From assembly GCA_030447725.1 (NCBI GenBank), contig JAUJOQ010000005.1:8187-72186 (forward strand): DNA of 64,000 nucleotides. Reading direction: 5' to 3'. The stretch comes from Thermoleophilaceae bacterium. GTDB lineage: Bacteria > Actinomycetota > Thermoleophilia > Solirubrobacterales > Thermoleophilaceae. Both the position numbers and the translations under genes were made by a program. Numbering within the stretch: position 1 is the first letter of the stretch; the number at the start of each line of letters is the position of its first letter. This document shows, one piece after another, positions 32,161-40,468 of this stretch. The notes beneath the pieces are model-generated. The model did no database searches, was not told where the DNA came from, and saw only the letters and a program-made list of their open reading frames with translations.

Positions 32161-33381
32161 CTACAGGGCAAGCGCCCCCGCGGGAGCCACGGCACCGAGC
32201 AACAGCACGCCGTCGATCCCCCGCGCACGGAGCCTCAGTCCGGGCGCGGGGTCGGCGGCGCGAAAGCGGCCGGCCTCCGCGGCCGTCCAGGCCAGCACGG
32301 CATCCATCACCTCGACGGGGCGCATGCGCACCGTGCCCAGCGTGCTCACGAGCGACTTCCCGGAGGCGATCAGCCGTCCTTCTGATCCGATCGTGTCGAG
32401 GACGCGGGCCGCCTCCGGCGCCGCCGGCAGCGCGCGGAGCCGGCCCAGGGCCCTGCGCGAGACCTCGCGCAGGCCGTCGGAGCCCGCCGCGGCCCGAAGC
32501 CAGGTGGCCGCGGCCACGAGAAGCGCGGCGCGCAGCGCCCTCCTCAGCGCCTCGTCGAGACCGAGCCCGCCCCCCATCGAGAAGACAAAGGCACCCAGCG
32601 CCAGCACGCCCGCCAGCGCCGCCCCGGTGGCCACGGCGCCCCCGTCTGCGCGCGACAGCGCCCAGGCCAGCGCGAGGAAGGCGGCCACCGCCCCAAGCAG
32701 CGGCCAGGCCGTGCCCGACAGCAGCAGCCCGAAGGAGATCGCGGCGGCCACCGCCACCACCCGCGGGTCGAAGCGCCCGCGGTGCGGCGGCGGCGGTGGC
32801 ACGGAGGGCGCCTCGGCGTGCCCCGCATCCGGCCAGGTGCTGAGACCGCGGCGGTAGAAGCCGACCTGCACCCAGGAGGCAAATGCCCCCCAGACCAGCA
32901 GCCCGGCCGCGGAGAAGATCAGCGCGCCCTCCTCGCTCAGCGAGAGACCGACGCGCCCCGCCAGCGCTTCGTAGGTGCCGGCGTAGGCGTCGAGGCCGCC
33001 GGCGATCACCCACACGAAGAAGGCGAGACCCGCGGCGTTGGTCAGCATCCGGATCGCCAGACAGGCCAGTAGCTCGGCCAAGAAGCGCGAGCCCCGTGCC
33101 CGCATGCGGCCAAGCAGGGGCGCGCTCAGCGCCTGGGTGAAGGGCACGCCGAAGCGGGCGGGACCCATGATCGCCACCGTCTCCAGCGTGGCCGCGATGC
33201 TTGCGCCGTAGCCCTCGCGCGCCCCGCGGCGCTGGGCCACGCGGGCGAGTGCCATGCCGCCGGCGAGCGCGACCCAGAAGCCGCCGCTCGGCACGGCGCG
33301 CGAGCCCAGAAAGGACACGGTAGCCACGTGGGCCGGTCCGGCGGTGTCGTCGACCGCGGCGGCCGCTGCTTTGGTCTCCAC
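32161..33381 (-). CDS. Polytopic membrane protein of unknown family
   Basis: The frame from the GTG at 33381 gives 406 residues. About nine hydrophobic segments alternate with Arg/Ala-rich loops. A His/Pro-rich linker (PPPPPHRG) lies near residue 150, followed by five or six TMs and a soluble C-terminal ~130 residues with GSEGRLIASGKSLVSTLGTVRMRPVEVMDAVLAWTAAEAG. I recognise no motif, and no partner is obvious. A longer reading exists but its extra residues are low-complexity. Downstream in-frame Met codons leave the start open. It follows hisC on the same strand, 86 bp away. Confidence 0.62.
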   Translation of the reverse strand: METKAAAAAVDDTAGPAHVATVSFLGSRAVPSGGFWVALAGGMALARVAQRRGAREGYGASIAATLETVAIMGPARFGVPFTQALSAPLLGRMRARGSRFLAELLACLAIRMLTNAAGLAFFVWVIAGGLDAYAGTYEALAGRVGLSLSEEGALIFSAAGLLVWGAFASWVQVGFYRRGLSTWPDAGHAEAPSVPPPPPHRGRFDPRVVAVAAAISFGLLLSGTAWPLLGAVAAFLALAWALSRADGGAVATGAALAGVLALGAFVFSMGGGLGLDEALRRALRAALLVAAATWLRAAAGSDGLREVSRRALGRLRALPAAPEAARVLDTIGSEGRLIASGKSLVSTLGTVRMRPVEVMDAVLAWTAAEAGRFRAADPAPGLRLRARGIDGVLLLGAVAPAGALAL

Positions 33382-33467
33382 GGGCGAAGGAGGGTAACTA
33401 GCAGCGGCGCCCGTGCCGTAGCACGGCAGGGCTCCGACGCGGTACGCAACCGTGAGATGGATCGGGA

Positions 33468-34577
33468 TCAGACGTCGCGCGCCGTCACCCGCGCCAGCGC
33501 CTCGGCGAAGGCGGCGTTCTCCTCGTCGGTGCCGCAGGTCACGCGAATCGCGCCCGGGGCACCGAACCCCCGCAGCGCGCGAACGATGAAGCCCTCGGCC
33601 AGCAGTTCTTCGGCTAGGGCGTCGGCCTCCCCACCCGGCACGTCGGCGTACACGAAGTTGGTCTGGGAGGGCAGCGGGTCGAGACCGGCCGCGGCCAGCA
33701 CCCGCCGCAGCCACTCGCGCGCGGTGCGGGCGTGGTCCACGCGCCGGGCCACCTCATCGCCCTCCGCCAGCGCCGCCAGCGCCGCCTCCTGGGCCGGCTG
33801 GTTGACGTTGAAGATCGGCCTCACCCGGTCGAGCGCGCCCGCCACCGCCGGGGACGCCAGCGCGTAGCCGATCCTCAGCGCCGCCAGGCCGTAGACCTTG
33901 GAGAAAGTGCGCAGCACGCACAGGGACTCGCGCCCCTCCCGCAGCAGCGCGGGGCCCTCGGGCTCCACATCCGCGTACTCGGCGTAGGCCTCGTCGAGCA
34001 CGCAGAGGATGCCCGCGGGCAACGCGTCGAGAAACTCGCGCACCTGGGCGGGCTCGAGGATCGTGCCCGTGGGGTTGTTCGGGTTGGCGAGGTACATCAG
34101 CCGCACCCGGCCGCCACCGGGCGCCGGAGACGAGCAGGCCGCGAGCACCGCGCCGAGGTCGAACGCGCGATCGCGCAGGGGCACGCGCACGGCGTCGGCT
34201 CCGTGCACGCCGGCGGCCGACACGTAGCTCGCAAACGACGGCCACGGAAACACCGCGGCGTCGCCCGCGTCGAGCGCGACAGCTCCGCACAGGCGAATCA
34301 GCTCATCCGCGCCGTTGCCGGGCACCACCTGCTCTGCAGGGAGGCCGAAGCGCGCGCCGAGAGCGGCGCGCAGCCCGACCGCGCCGCCGTCGGGATAGCG
34401 GTGCAGATCCGAGGCCGCGGCCTCGTAGGCGGCCACCGCTGCGGGAAGCGGCCCGAAGGCGCCCTCGTTGGAGGCAAGCTTGACCATCCGCTCGAGACCG
34501 ACGCGCTCGGCGAGCACGCGCATGGGCGGCTGCGGGCGGTACGGCTCGACGTTGCCCAGGGCGTCGCGCAGCGGCAC
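33468..34577 (-). CDS. hisC: Histidinol-phosphate aminotransferase-like PLP enzyme
   Basis: The 369-residue fold-type I aminotransferase has the HisC pattern: KLASNEGAFGP, GNGADELI, YLANPNNPTG, VLDEAYAEYA, and TFSKVYGLAALRIGY with the PLP-binding K227. It converts imidazole-acetol phosphate to histidinol phosphate in histidine synthesis. Paralogues also act on aromatic amino acids (Ptm/PatA-like), so specificity is not certain because no other his gene is nearby. The GTG start has TAGGCT 6 nt upstream. It is divergent from the LON-domain gene, only 21 bp away. Confidence 0.9.
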   Translation of the reverse strand: MPLRDALGNVEPYRPQPPMRVLAERVGLERMVKLASNEGAFGPLPAAVAAYEAAASDLHRYPDGGAVGLRAALGARFGLPAEQVVPGNGADELIRLCGAVALDAGDAAVFPWPSFASYVSAAGVHGADAVRVPLRDRAFDLGAVLAACSSPAPGGGRVRLMYLANPNNPTGTILEPAQVREFLDALPAGILCVLDEAYAEYADVEPEGPALLREGRESLCVLRTFSKVYGLAALRIGYALASPAVAGALDRVRPIFNVNQPAQEAALAALAEGDEVARRVDHARTAREWLRRVLAAAGLDPLPSQTNFVYADVPGGEADALAEELLAEGFIVRALRGFGAPGAIRVTCGTDEENAAFAEALARVTARDV

Positions 34578-34582
34578 ACGGC

Positions 34583-34589
34583 TAGCCTA
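34583..34589. promoter_or_regulatory. Overlapping divergent -10 boxes of hisC and the LON-domain gene
   Basis: The 21-bp gap contains TAGCCT (34583-34588, plus strand) and TAGGCT (34584-34589, minus strand) as a single near-palindrome. Minus-strand spacing to the hisC GTG is 6 nt. Plus-strand spacing to the ATG at 34599 is 10 nt. Confidence 0.5.
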
Positions 34590-34598
34590 CGCAAACGC

Positions 34599-35219
34599 AT
34601 GGGCGAGACCATCGAGCGCTTCCCTCTCTTCCCCCTCGACCTCGTGTTGCTTCCGGGCGAAGTGGTGCCGCTGCACATCTTCGAGCTGCGTTACCGGACG
34701 ATGATCGGCGAGTGCCTCGAGTCGGAGTCCGAGTTCGGAATCGTGTGGCTCGGCGACGAGGTGCTCCACGAAGTGGGATGCACGGTCGAGATCACCAACG
34801 TGATGGAGAAGATGGACGACGGGCGGATGAACATCCTCGTCCGCGGCGTCAGCCCCTTCCGCCTCGAACGGCGGGTGGACGACATGGACTACCCGGCGGG
34901 CGACGTCGTGCTGCTCGACGAAGAGGAGGATGTCGAGGACGAGGACGCCAGCGCGGCGGCGCGACGGGGCTATGCCGACCTGGTCGAGCGCGTGACCGAC
35001 TCGCGCCCCGGCGAGAACGATCTCGCCGAGCTCGACGCCTACGGGATGGCATCCACCATCGCCTTCGAGAACGATGCAAAGCAGGAGCTGCTCGAGCTGC
35101 GCTCCGAGAGCGAGCGCCTGAGCCGCCTGGCCACCCTCTGCGTGCGGGCGCTCGAGCGCTACGACTACGCCGAGCAGGCCACGGAGCGCGCGCGCTCCAA
35201 CGGCAAGGTGCATCGCTAG
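34599..35219 (+). CDS. LON N-terminal (substrate-binding) domain protein
   Basis: The 206-residue protein has the PUA-like LON N-domain without an ATPase or protease part. FPLFPLDLVLLPGEVVPLHIFELRYRTMI is diagnostic, followed by FGIVWLG and LVRGVSPFRL. A very acidic run (LLDEEEDVEDED) near residues 104-115 is followed by a helical C-terminus. Stand-alone LON-domain proteins are widespread and poorly understood; recognition of damaged proteins is the usual suggestion. It is divergent from hisC and 7 bp before tusA. Confidence 0.88.
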   Translation: MGETIERFPLFPLDLVLLPGEVVPLHIFELRYRTMIGECLESESEFGIVWLGDEVLHEVGCTVEITNVMEKMDDGRMNILVRGVSPFRLERRVDDMDYPAGDVVLLDEEEDVEDEDASAAARRGYADLVERVTDSRPGENDLAELDAYGMASTIAFENDAKQELLELRSESERLSRLATLCVRALERYDYAEQATERARSNGKVHR

Positions 35220-35226
35220 AGCTGCC

Positions 35227-35451
35227 GTGAGGACCGTCGATGCGCGCGGACTGCGTTGCCCGATGCCGCTGGTCCTCGCCAAGGTGGCCATGGAGCAGGC
35301 GCAGCCCGGCGACGGGATCGTTGTCCTGGCCACGGACCCCGAGGCCTCGATCGACCTCGCCGCCTGGGCAGCCGACGAGGGGCACGAGCTGCTCGAGCGA
35401 GCCGCCAAGGGCTGGACCGAGCTCGTACTGCGCAGAAGCTCGCCCCAGTAG
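35227..35451 (+). CDS. tusA: TusA/SirA-family sulfur carrier protein
   Basis: The 74-residue protein has the CPxP-type TusA motif RGLRCPMPLVLAK with active-site C11, plus the ATDPEASIDLAAWAADEGHEL strand-helix. It carries a persulfide for tRNA thiolation, molybdenum cofactor or other sulfur transfer. A moeA gene exists 18 kb away but is not linked. The start is GTG, 7 bp after the LON-domain stop, so the two may be co-transcribed. Confidence 0.9.
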   Translation: MRTVDARGLRCPMPLVLAKVAMEQAQPGDGIVVLATDPEASIDLAAWAADEGHELLERAAKGWTELVLRRSSPQ

Positions 35452-35495
35452 CGCCGGCTGAGCGGCGCTCGGGCATCTGCCCGTCCTGGCAGCGC

Positions 35496-37016
35496 TCACT
35501 CCACGGGGCAGGCGACCCCGCCGCGGCGGGGGTCGCCGCCGCCGGTGAGGGCGCCAGTCTCGGTGTCGCGCACCACGGCCTGCACCCCCCCGAAGTAGAG
35601 ATTGCGCTCCGGGAACGGGCGCAGCCGCCAGCCCGACGCCTCGAGCGACCGCAGGGCCTCGGCGTCCACCCCGGGCTCCGCATCCACCAGGTCGCCCTCC
35701 ACGTGCAGGCGCGGCGCGTCGACAGCCTCCTGTGCGGGCAGGCCGCCGTCGATCACCGCGGCCACCGTCTGAACGATGGCGGAGCGGATCCGGTTCGAGC
35801 CGGCCGAGCCCAGCGCGATCTCGGGGCGCCCGTCGCGAAGCACCACCGTGGGAGCCATCATGCTCGGCACCCTGGCCCCCGCCGACTGGCGATGAAACCC
35901 CCGGGGATTGAGGTCCTCCTCGCCGAGCATGTTGTTGAGGTGCACGCCGGTACCCGGCACGATCACGCCGGAGCAGGACCCGTTCGAGCATGTGACCGAC
36001 GCGCACACGCCCTCGGCGTCGATCACGGAGATGTGCGTGGTCGAGCCCAACCGGGAGGCGATCTCGCCGGCCACCTCGTCGAGCACGTCGGAGGCAAGGA
36101 AGCGGCGGGCGTAGTCCTCGCTCGAGAGACCCTCGAGGAACTCGTCGTCGCGGGCGCGATTGGTGGAGGCGATCACCTCGGCGAGCACGCGGGTGTCGCC
36201 CGGGCGGTCGATCCGCTCGAGCAGCTCAAGGGCATCGGCGATCAGGATGCCGCCGGAGGACGGCGGCGGATTGGTGAGCACCTCGCGGCCGCGGAAGCGG
36301 GCCGAGGCCGGCCGGCGCTCGACCACCTCGTAGGCGGCCAGGTCCTCGCGCGTGACCAGCCCGCCACGCTCCAGCACCCAGTCGCTGATCCTCGCCGCCG
36401 TGTCGCCGGTGTAGAGAAAGTCCGGGCCTTCGGCGCCCAGCTTCTCGAGGAGGTCGCCCAGCTCGTGCAGGCAGATCGTCTCCCCGGCCCGAAACGACCT
36501 CCCGTTGGGCTCGTAGACCGCCGCCGCCTCCGGCGTCGAGCGCATGATCGGGGCCAGCACCTCGAACAGAAAGGCCTGCAGGGGGGTCACCTCCACTCCC
36601 TCCCGCGCCGCCCGGGCCGGTCCGGCGGTCAGCCGGGCCAGATCGACGGTGCCGAACCGTCTCAGGGCCTCGGCCAGGCCGGCCGGGTTTCCGTAGACGC
36701 CGCAGGAGGAGGGCCCGCAGTTGAAGCGCTGGATCGCGCCTTCGGCGAACTGCACGTCGATGGGCAGCAGCGGCGCCGGGTCGGGGTCGGCCAGCCCCCG
36801 TCCGGGCGCGGCCACGAAGAAGTCCAGGAGATGGCTGTCGCCGCCGGTGTGCACGAGCATGAAGCCGCCGGCGCCCGGCCCGGTGAGCGGCGACTCGCTC
36901 ACGAAGGACATCAGCGCGGCCGCGACCGCCGCGTCGACCGCGTTGCCCCCTTCGCGCAGCATTGCGGCCCCCGCCTTCGCGGTGAGTGGATGCCCCGCTG
37001 CCACTACCCCTTTCAT
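35496..37016 (-). CDS. ggt: Gamma-glutamyltransferase
   Basis: The 506-residue N-terminal nucleophile hydrolase has GGNAVDAAVAAALM and GPGAGGFMLVHT near the N-terminus, the large-subunit helices, and TTHISVIDAEG, where autocleavage would precede T326. Later elements are NNMLGEEDLNP and a MMAPTVVLRDGRPEIALGSAGSNRI substrate-binding stretch. The proenzyme cleaves itself into two subunits. No signal peptide follows from the ATG at 37016. Longer readings are basic and unlike the family. It acts on glutathione-like gamma-glutamyl compounds. Actinobacteria lack glutathione in most cases, so the native substrate is uncertain. Confidence 0.92.
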   Translation of the reverse strand: MKGVVAAGHPLTAKAGAAMLREGGNAVDAAVAAALMSFVSESPLTGPGAGGFMLVHTGGDSHLLDFFVAAPGRGLADPDPAPLLPIDVQFAEGAIQRFNCGPSSCGVYGNPAGLAEALRRFGTVDLARLTAGPARAAREGVEVTPLQAFLFEVLAPIMRSTPEAAAVYEPNGRSFRAGETICLHELGDLLEKLGAEGPDFLYTGDTAARISDWVLERGGLVTREDLAAYEVVERRPASARFRGREVLTNPPPSSGGILIADALELLERIDRPGDTRVLAEVIASTNRARDDEFLEGLSSEDYARRFLASDVLDEVAGEIASRLGSTTHISVIDAEGVCASVTCSNGSCSGVIVPGTGVHLNNMLGEEDLNPRGFHRQSAGARVPSMMAPTVVLRDGRPEIALGSAGSNRIRSAIVQTVAAVIDGGLPAQEAVDAPRLHVEGDLVDAEPGVDAEALRSLEASGWRLRPFPERNLYFGGVQAVVRDTETGALTGGGDPRRGGVACPVE

Positions 37017-37053
37017 CGAGTTGCGCAGTCTCTCAACCGCGCGGTCAAACGGG

Positions 37054-37059
37054 TACCAT
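37054..37059 (+). promoter_or_regulatory. -10 box of the lipoprotein gene
   Basis: TACCAT ends 7 nt before the GTG at 37067, which fixes that start and suggests a leaderless mRNA. Confidence 0.45.
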
Positions 37060-37066
37060 CGCCGTC

Positions 37067-37582
37067 GTGGGACTCCGAACCGGCATCGCGCCCGCCCTCG
37101 CGTGCGCGGCGCTCGCGGCAGGAGCCGGCTGCGGAGGCGATGAGGACAGCGGCGATGGCGCGTCAGGCGGCGGCCCCCTGACCACCGCCGAGTACCGCAA
37201 GAAGGGCAACGCCCTCTGCAAGAAAGCTGTCCGTGAGGTCGGGGCCATCCCGATCCCGAAGTCGCCCGACGGCATCGCCGACTACCTGGAGAAGGTCTTC
37301 GACACCGCCGAGCAGGTGAACGACGAGTTCGGGAAGCTCGAGCCACCGGAGGAGCTGCACGCCGACCACGAGCGAGCGGTCGAGCTGGCCGAGGAGTCCG
37401 AGAAGATCGCCGATGGGGTGATCGAGCGCGTACGCAGCGCCTCGGATCCCCAGGCGGCGGTGCAACGCGAGTTCCGCAAGCTCGTTCCCGAGCTCGAAAA
37501 GGTGCAGAAGCTCAACACCCGGCTGGGGCTCGAGGAGTGCAACGAGGTCGGGCCGCCGTCTCAGCAGCCGGCGCGTTCTTAG
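37067..37582 (+). CDS. Putative lipoprotein with a helical domain
   Basis: The 171-residue product begins at a GTG. The signal region GLRTGIAPALACAALAAGAG-Cys gives a lipobox, followed by an acidic linker DEDSGDGAS. The rest is a highly charged helical domain with TTAEYRKKGNALCKKAVREV (a Cys that could form a disulfide with the late Cys in GLEECNEVG) and two long helices near residues 75-150. No catalytic motif is seen. It is probably anchored on the outside of the membrane. It is divergent from the gamma-glutamyltransferase gene, 50 bp away. Confidence 0.72.
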   Translation: MGLRTGIAPALACAALAAGAGCGGDEDSGDGASGGGPLTTAEYRKKGNALCKKAVREVGAIPIPKSPDGIADYLEKVFDTAEQVNDEFGKLEPPEELHADHERAVELAEESEKIADGVIERVRSASDPQAAVQREFRKLVPELEKVQKLNTRLGLEECNEVGPPSQQPARS

Positions 37583-37602
37583 CCGCGCCCGCTATCACCC
37601 GA

Positions 37603-37633
37603 GTTCGCCAATCGCTGCGTCGCAGCGGCGAAC
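37603..37633 (+). terminator. Imperfect hairpin after the lipoprotein gene
   Basis: GTTCGC, CAAT bulge, CGCTGC, loop GTC, GCAGCG, GCGAAC makes a two-part stem about 20 nt after the stop. It has no T-tract. The next ~30 nt to the nucleotidyltransferase pseudogene hold nothing else recognisable. Confidence 0.45.
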
Positions 37634-37662
37634 CGGCGCAGATCATTGAGGCGGCCGAGGGC

Positions 37663-38132
37663 TCAACGTCGACCAAAGCGACCCTCCTCGATGCGCCGCC
37701 GCCGACCAGCGGCCAAGGCCTCTCGCAACGGCGCGGTGTCGAAGTAGTCGAGCATCGCCCTCCTCTCGAGCCGGACTCGAGAGCGGGGATCGCGCTCGAA
37801 CAGAGGCGTCTGACCTGTCAGCGCCCTGTGGCGCAGCAGCGGCGGCGCGTCGTTGAGGACGACTACGTCTACCTCGTCGGTTGCGAGCGCCTCCCTCGCC
37901 GCCAACGACAGCTCGCCCCGCAGGGCGGCTCTCTTCTCGCGAGAACGCCGGATCGAGCCAGACCGCGACGTTCGACGTCCGACAGGGGCCCTGCGTAGCC
38001 GGCCGCCTGGGAGCCGAACAGCATTCCGGCCACGACGTGATCGCGCTCGAGCGCTCGGGCAAGGCGTTCGCGGTCCCGGGCGCCGATACGCGGTACGAAA
38101 GCCCCTCCTCGACCTTGGTCATGCCCCCCCAT
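37663..38132 (-). pseudogene. MntA-type nucleotidyltransferase, two frameshifts
   Basis: Minus-strand frames together spell an MNT nucleotidyltransferase: RERLARALERDHVVAGMLFGSQAAGYAGPLSDV, then VAVWLDPAFSREE, then a late block ending in VDVVVLNDAPPLLRHRALTG and a final LFERDPRSRVRLERRAMLDYFDTAPL. The three pieces lie in different frames. Removing one A near 37971 restores DVDVAVW, and removing one base from a CCC run near 37924 restores the link to LSLAARE. The GSQA and DVDV motifs are the NTase active site. These proteins are AMPylating antitoxins paired with HEPN (HepT) toxins. No HepT gene is visible. Relic or assembly error are both possible. Confidence 0.72.
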
Positions 38133-38171
38133 CCTCCCGCATCGCGGACACGGATCGGGGGAGTCAGGCGC

Positions 38172-39602
38172 TCACCGGCGCGGCAGGAACTCCGGCACGT
38201 CGAAATCCGTGAGGCTCCGCGAGGAGGCGACGTGCTCGCGCCGGGGCGTGCGGGTGATCCGCGGTTCGGCGTCCGCGCTCTCGGGCACGCTGGTACGTGA
38301 GCGTTCCCGGTCGATCCGAGGCGCCGGCACGTCGCCGAAGCCGGTGGCCACCACGGTGATCCAGACCTCGTCGACGAGCTTCTCGTCCACCATCGCCCCG
38401 AAGATGATGTTGGCGTCCGGATGCGCGGCCTCTGCCACCGCCTTGGCGGCCTCGTTGACCTCCCACAGGGAGAGGTCGCGCCCGCCGGTGATCGAGAGAA
38501 GGATCGACTGCGCACCGTCGACGGAGGTCTCGAGCAATGGAGACTCGACCGCCCGCGACGCGGCATCCAGCGCACGGCCCTCGCCCGAGCCCATGCCGAT
38601 TCCCAGCAGCGCGTTGCCGGCCTCGGACATGATCGTGCGCACGTCGGCGAAGTCGAGGTTGATCAACCCCGGCAGCGTGATCAGGTCCGACACGCCCTGC
38701 ACGCCCTGGCGCAGCACATCGTCGGCCACGCGGAAGGCCTCCACCATCGACGTCTTCTTGTCGAGCACCGTGAGCAGGCGCGAGTTGGGAATGGTGATCA
38801 GCGTGTCGACCTCGGCGGCGAGCTCCTCCACGCCCATCTCGGCCTGGGCGCCGCGACGAGCGCCTTCGAAGGAGAACGGCTTGGTGACGATGCCGACGGT
38901 GAGCGCACCCACCTCGCGCGAGATGCGGGCAACGACGGGAGCCGCACCCGTGCCGGTGCCGCCGCCCGAGCCGGCGGCGATGAACACCATGTCCGCGCCC
39001 TTGAGCAGGCTCTTCAGCTCGTCGTAGGACTCCACAGCCGACTGATGCCCGAGCGCCGGGTCGGCGCCCGAGCCCAACCCGCGGGTGGAGCTGTGTCCGA
39101 TGTGAACACGGGTGTCGGCGGCCGACTGCTCGAGCGACTGCACGTCGGTGTTCACGGCGATGAACTCCACGCCCTCCACCTGGGCCTCGATCATGCGGTT
39201 GACCGCGTTCACGCCGGCGCCGCCCACGCCCACGACCCGCAGCACGGGATCGTGCTGCGGCGACGGCGACGGCTGATGGATCGGCTCGCGTTCCGCGTAG
39301 CGGGCGGGTTCGGGTTCGGGCTCGCGCTCGAGGATGTTCTCGGGGATGTCCGGGGAGAACACCGACCGCAGGCGCTCCTCCGGGGTCGGGACACCCTCGT
39401 AGCGGCTGCGGGCAGGGGGGCGCGGCGGCTCGGGCTCGGGCTCACGCGGACGAAGCTCTTGGCGCGGCGCCTCTCGCTCGACGGGCTCACGGCGCACGTC
39501 GTCGGACTCGCGCGGCTCGTCGCCCACGCCGTCGGCGTCGGTGTTGCGAAACAGAGCCGCCAGCGGCCCCTCGCGCATGCTCGCCCGCTTACCGCTTGCC
39601 AT
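38172..39602 (-). CDS. ftsZ: FtsZ with a long N-terminal extension
   Basis: The 476-residue tubulin-like division GTPase has a core starting near residue 119 ([19 protein letters not shown]), the tubulin signature GGGTGTG at 213-219, the T7 synergy loop NLDFAD (N315, D317, D320) and the conserved C-terminal tail [11 protein letters not shown] that binds FtsA/SepF/ZipA-type partners. The first ~118 residues are a disordered, Arg/Glu/Pro-rich segment with a single [10 protein letters not shown] helix-like element. Typical FtsZ has about 10 residues there. The ATG overlaps the parA stop by 14 bp. In-frame GTG codons at residues 26, 81 and 120 are alternative starts. No dcw genes flank it, so it is outside the division cluster and may be a second copy. 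Confidence 0.94.
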   Translation of the reverse strand: MASGKRASMREGPLAALFRNTDADGVGDEPRESDDVRREPVEREAPRQELRPREPEPEPPRPPARSRYEGVPTPEERLRSVFSPDIPENILEREPEPEPARYAEREPIHQPSPSPQHDPVLRVVGVGGAGVNAVNRMIEAQVEGVEFIAVNTDVQSLEQSAADTRVHIGHSSTRGLGSGADPALGHQSAVESYDELKSLLKGADMVFIAAGSGGGTGTGAAPVVARISREVGALTVGIVTKPFSFEGARRGAQAEMGVEELAAEVDTLITIPNSRLLTVLDKKTSMVEAFRVADDVLRQGVQGVSDLITLPGLINLDFADVRTIMSEAGNALLGIGMGSGEGRALDAASRAVESPLLETSVDGAQSILLSITGGRDLSLWEVNEAAKAVAEAAHPDANIIFGAMVDEKLVDEVWITVVATGFGDVPAPRIDRERSRTSVPESADAEPRITRTPRREHVASSRSLTDFDVPEFLPRR

Positions 39603-40398
39603 GTGAGAGAACCTCCTTTGCCAGCTGGCGGTAGGCGTACGCCGCCTTGCCGTCTGGGTCGTACTTGAGCACGGACATACCCTTCACGGGCGCCTCGGCG
39701 AAACGCACCGTCTTCGCGATGCGGGAGGCGAACACGCGGTCCCCGAAGTTCTCCTCCAGCAGCTCGATCGCCTCCTTGGCGTGGACGGTGCGGCTGTCCA
39801 CGAGCGTCGGCAGGATGCCCTCTATCTCGACATCGGGATTGAGGTTCTCGCGGATCATCGAGAGGGTGTTCTGGAGCTGCACCAGTCCCCGCATCGACAG
39901 ATACTCGCATTGCACGGGGACGATCACCTTGTCGGCGGCTGCGAGGGCGTTGATCGTGAGCAGTCCGAGGCTTGGCGGGGTGTCGATGCAGATGAAGTCA
40001 TAGTCCTCGAGAACGGGCCTGATCGCCTTCTCGAGCGAGCGCTCCCTGCCGATTTTCGTGGACATTGCGATCTCGGCGCCGGCCAGGTCGATCGACGCGC
40101 ACGCCACGTCGACCTCGCGCTTGCGGATCACCTCGCGGATGGACATGTCGTGCACGAGCACGTCGTACATCGACACCTCGAGCGTGTCCGGGTCGATGCC
40201 CTGGCTCATGGTGAGGTTGCCCTGAGGGTCGAGGTCGATGCACAGGCACCGGTGGCCGCTCTCGACGAAGGCGGCAGCCAGATTGAGCGTGGTGGTGGTC
40301 TTGGCAACGCCCCCCTTCTGGTTGGTGAAGGCGATGACCTTGGCCTTGGGCGTCACTGGAGCCTCCGGTTCGGCGTGCGTGGGGGTTGGCTCTGCCAT
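39589..40398 (-). CDS. parA: ParA/Soj-family ATPase
   Basis: The 269-residue P-loop ATPase has the deviant Walker [10 protein letters not shown], Walker A' DLDPQGN, and Walker [15 protein letters not shown]. These mark ParA/Soj chromosome-partition proteins, which bind DNA non-specifically when ATP-bound and are driven by ParB. No parB or parS-like site is adjacent. The gene leads an operon in which its stop overlaps the ftsZ start by 14 bp, tying partition to division. The ATG at 40398 is chosen because upstream residues are basic and unlike the family. Confidence 0.94.
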   Translation of the reverse strand: MAEPTPTHAEPEAPVTPKAKVIAFTNQKGGVAKTTTTLNLAAAFVESGHRCLCIDLDPQGNLTMSQGIDPDTLEVSMYDVLVHDMSIREVIRKREVDVACASIDLAGAEIAMSTKIGRERSLEKAIRPVLEDYDFICIDTPPSLGLLTINALAAADKVIVPVQCEYLSMRGLVQLQNTLSMIRENLNPDVEIEGILPTLVDSRTVHAKEAIELLEENFGDRVFASRIAKTVRFAEAPVKGMSVLKYDPDGKAAYAYRQLAKEVLSHGKR

Positions 40399-40455
40399 TA
40401 CGCAGTGCCTATTCGCACGCGCGCGGCGAACTCCTCCCACGGGCCACCCGGTCCG

Positions 40456-40461
40456 TACCCT
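40456..40461 (+). promoter_or_regulatory. -10 box of the ArsA/Get3-like operon
   Basis: TACCCT ends 7 nt before a GTG at 40469. This makes 40469 a better start than the GTG at 40478. Confidence 0.45.
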
Positions 40462-40468
40462 CTCACAG

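Noticed and set aside
33732..34598. Plus-strand extension upstream of the LON-domain gene
   Set aside because: It is antisense to hisC, which has the PLP lysine and substrate motifs. The LON domain starts cleanly at the ATG at 34599.
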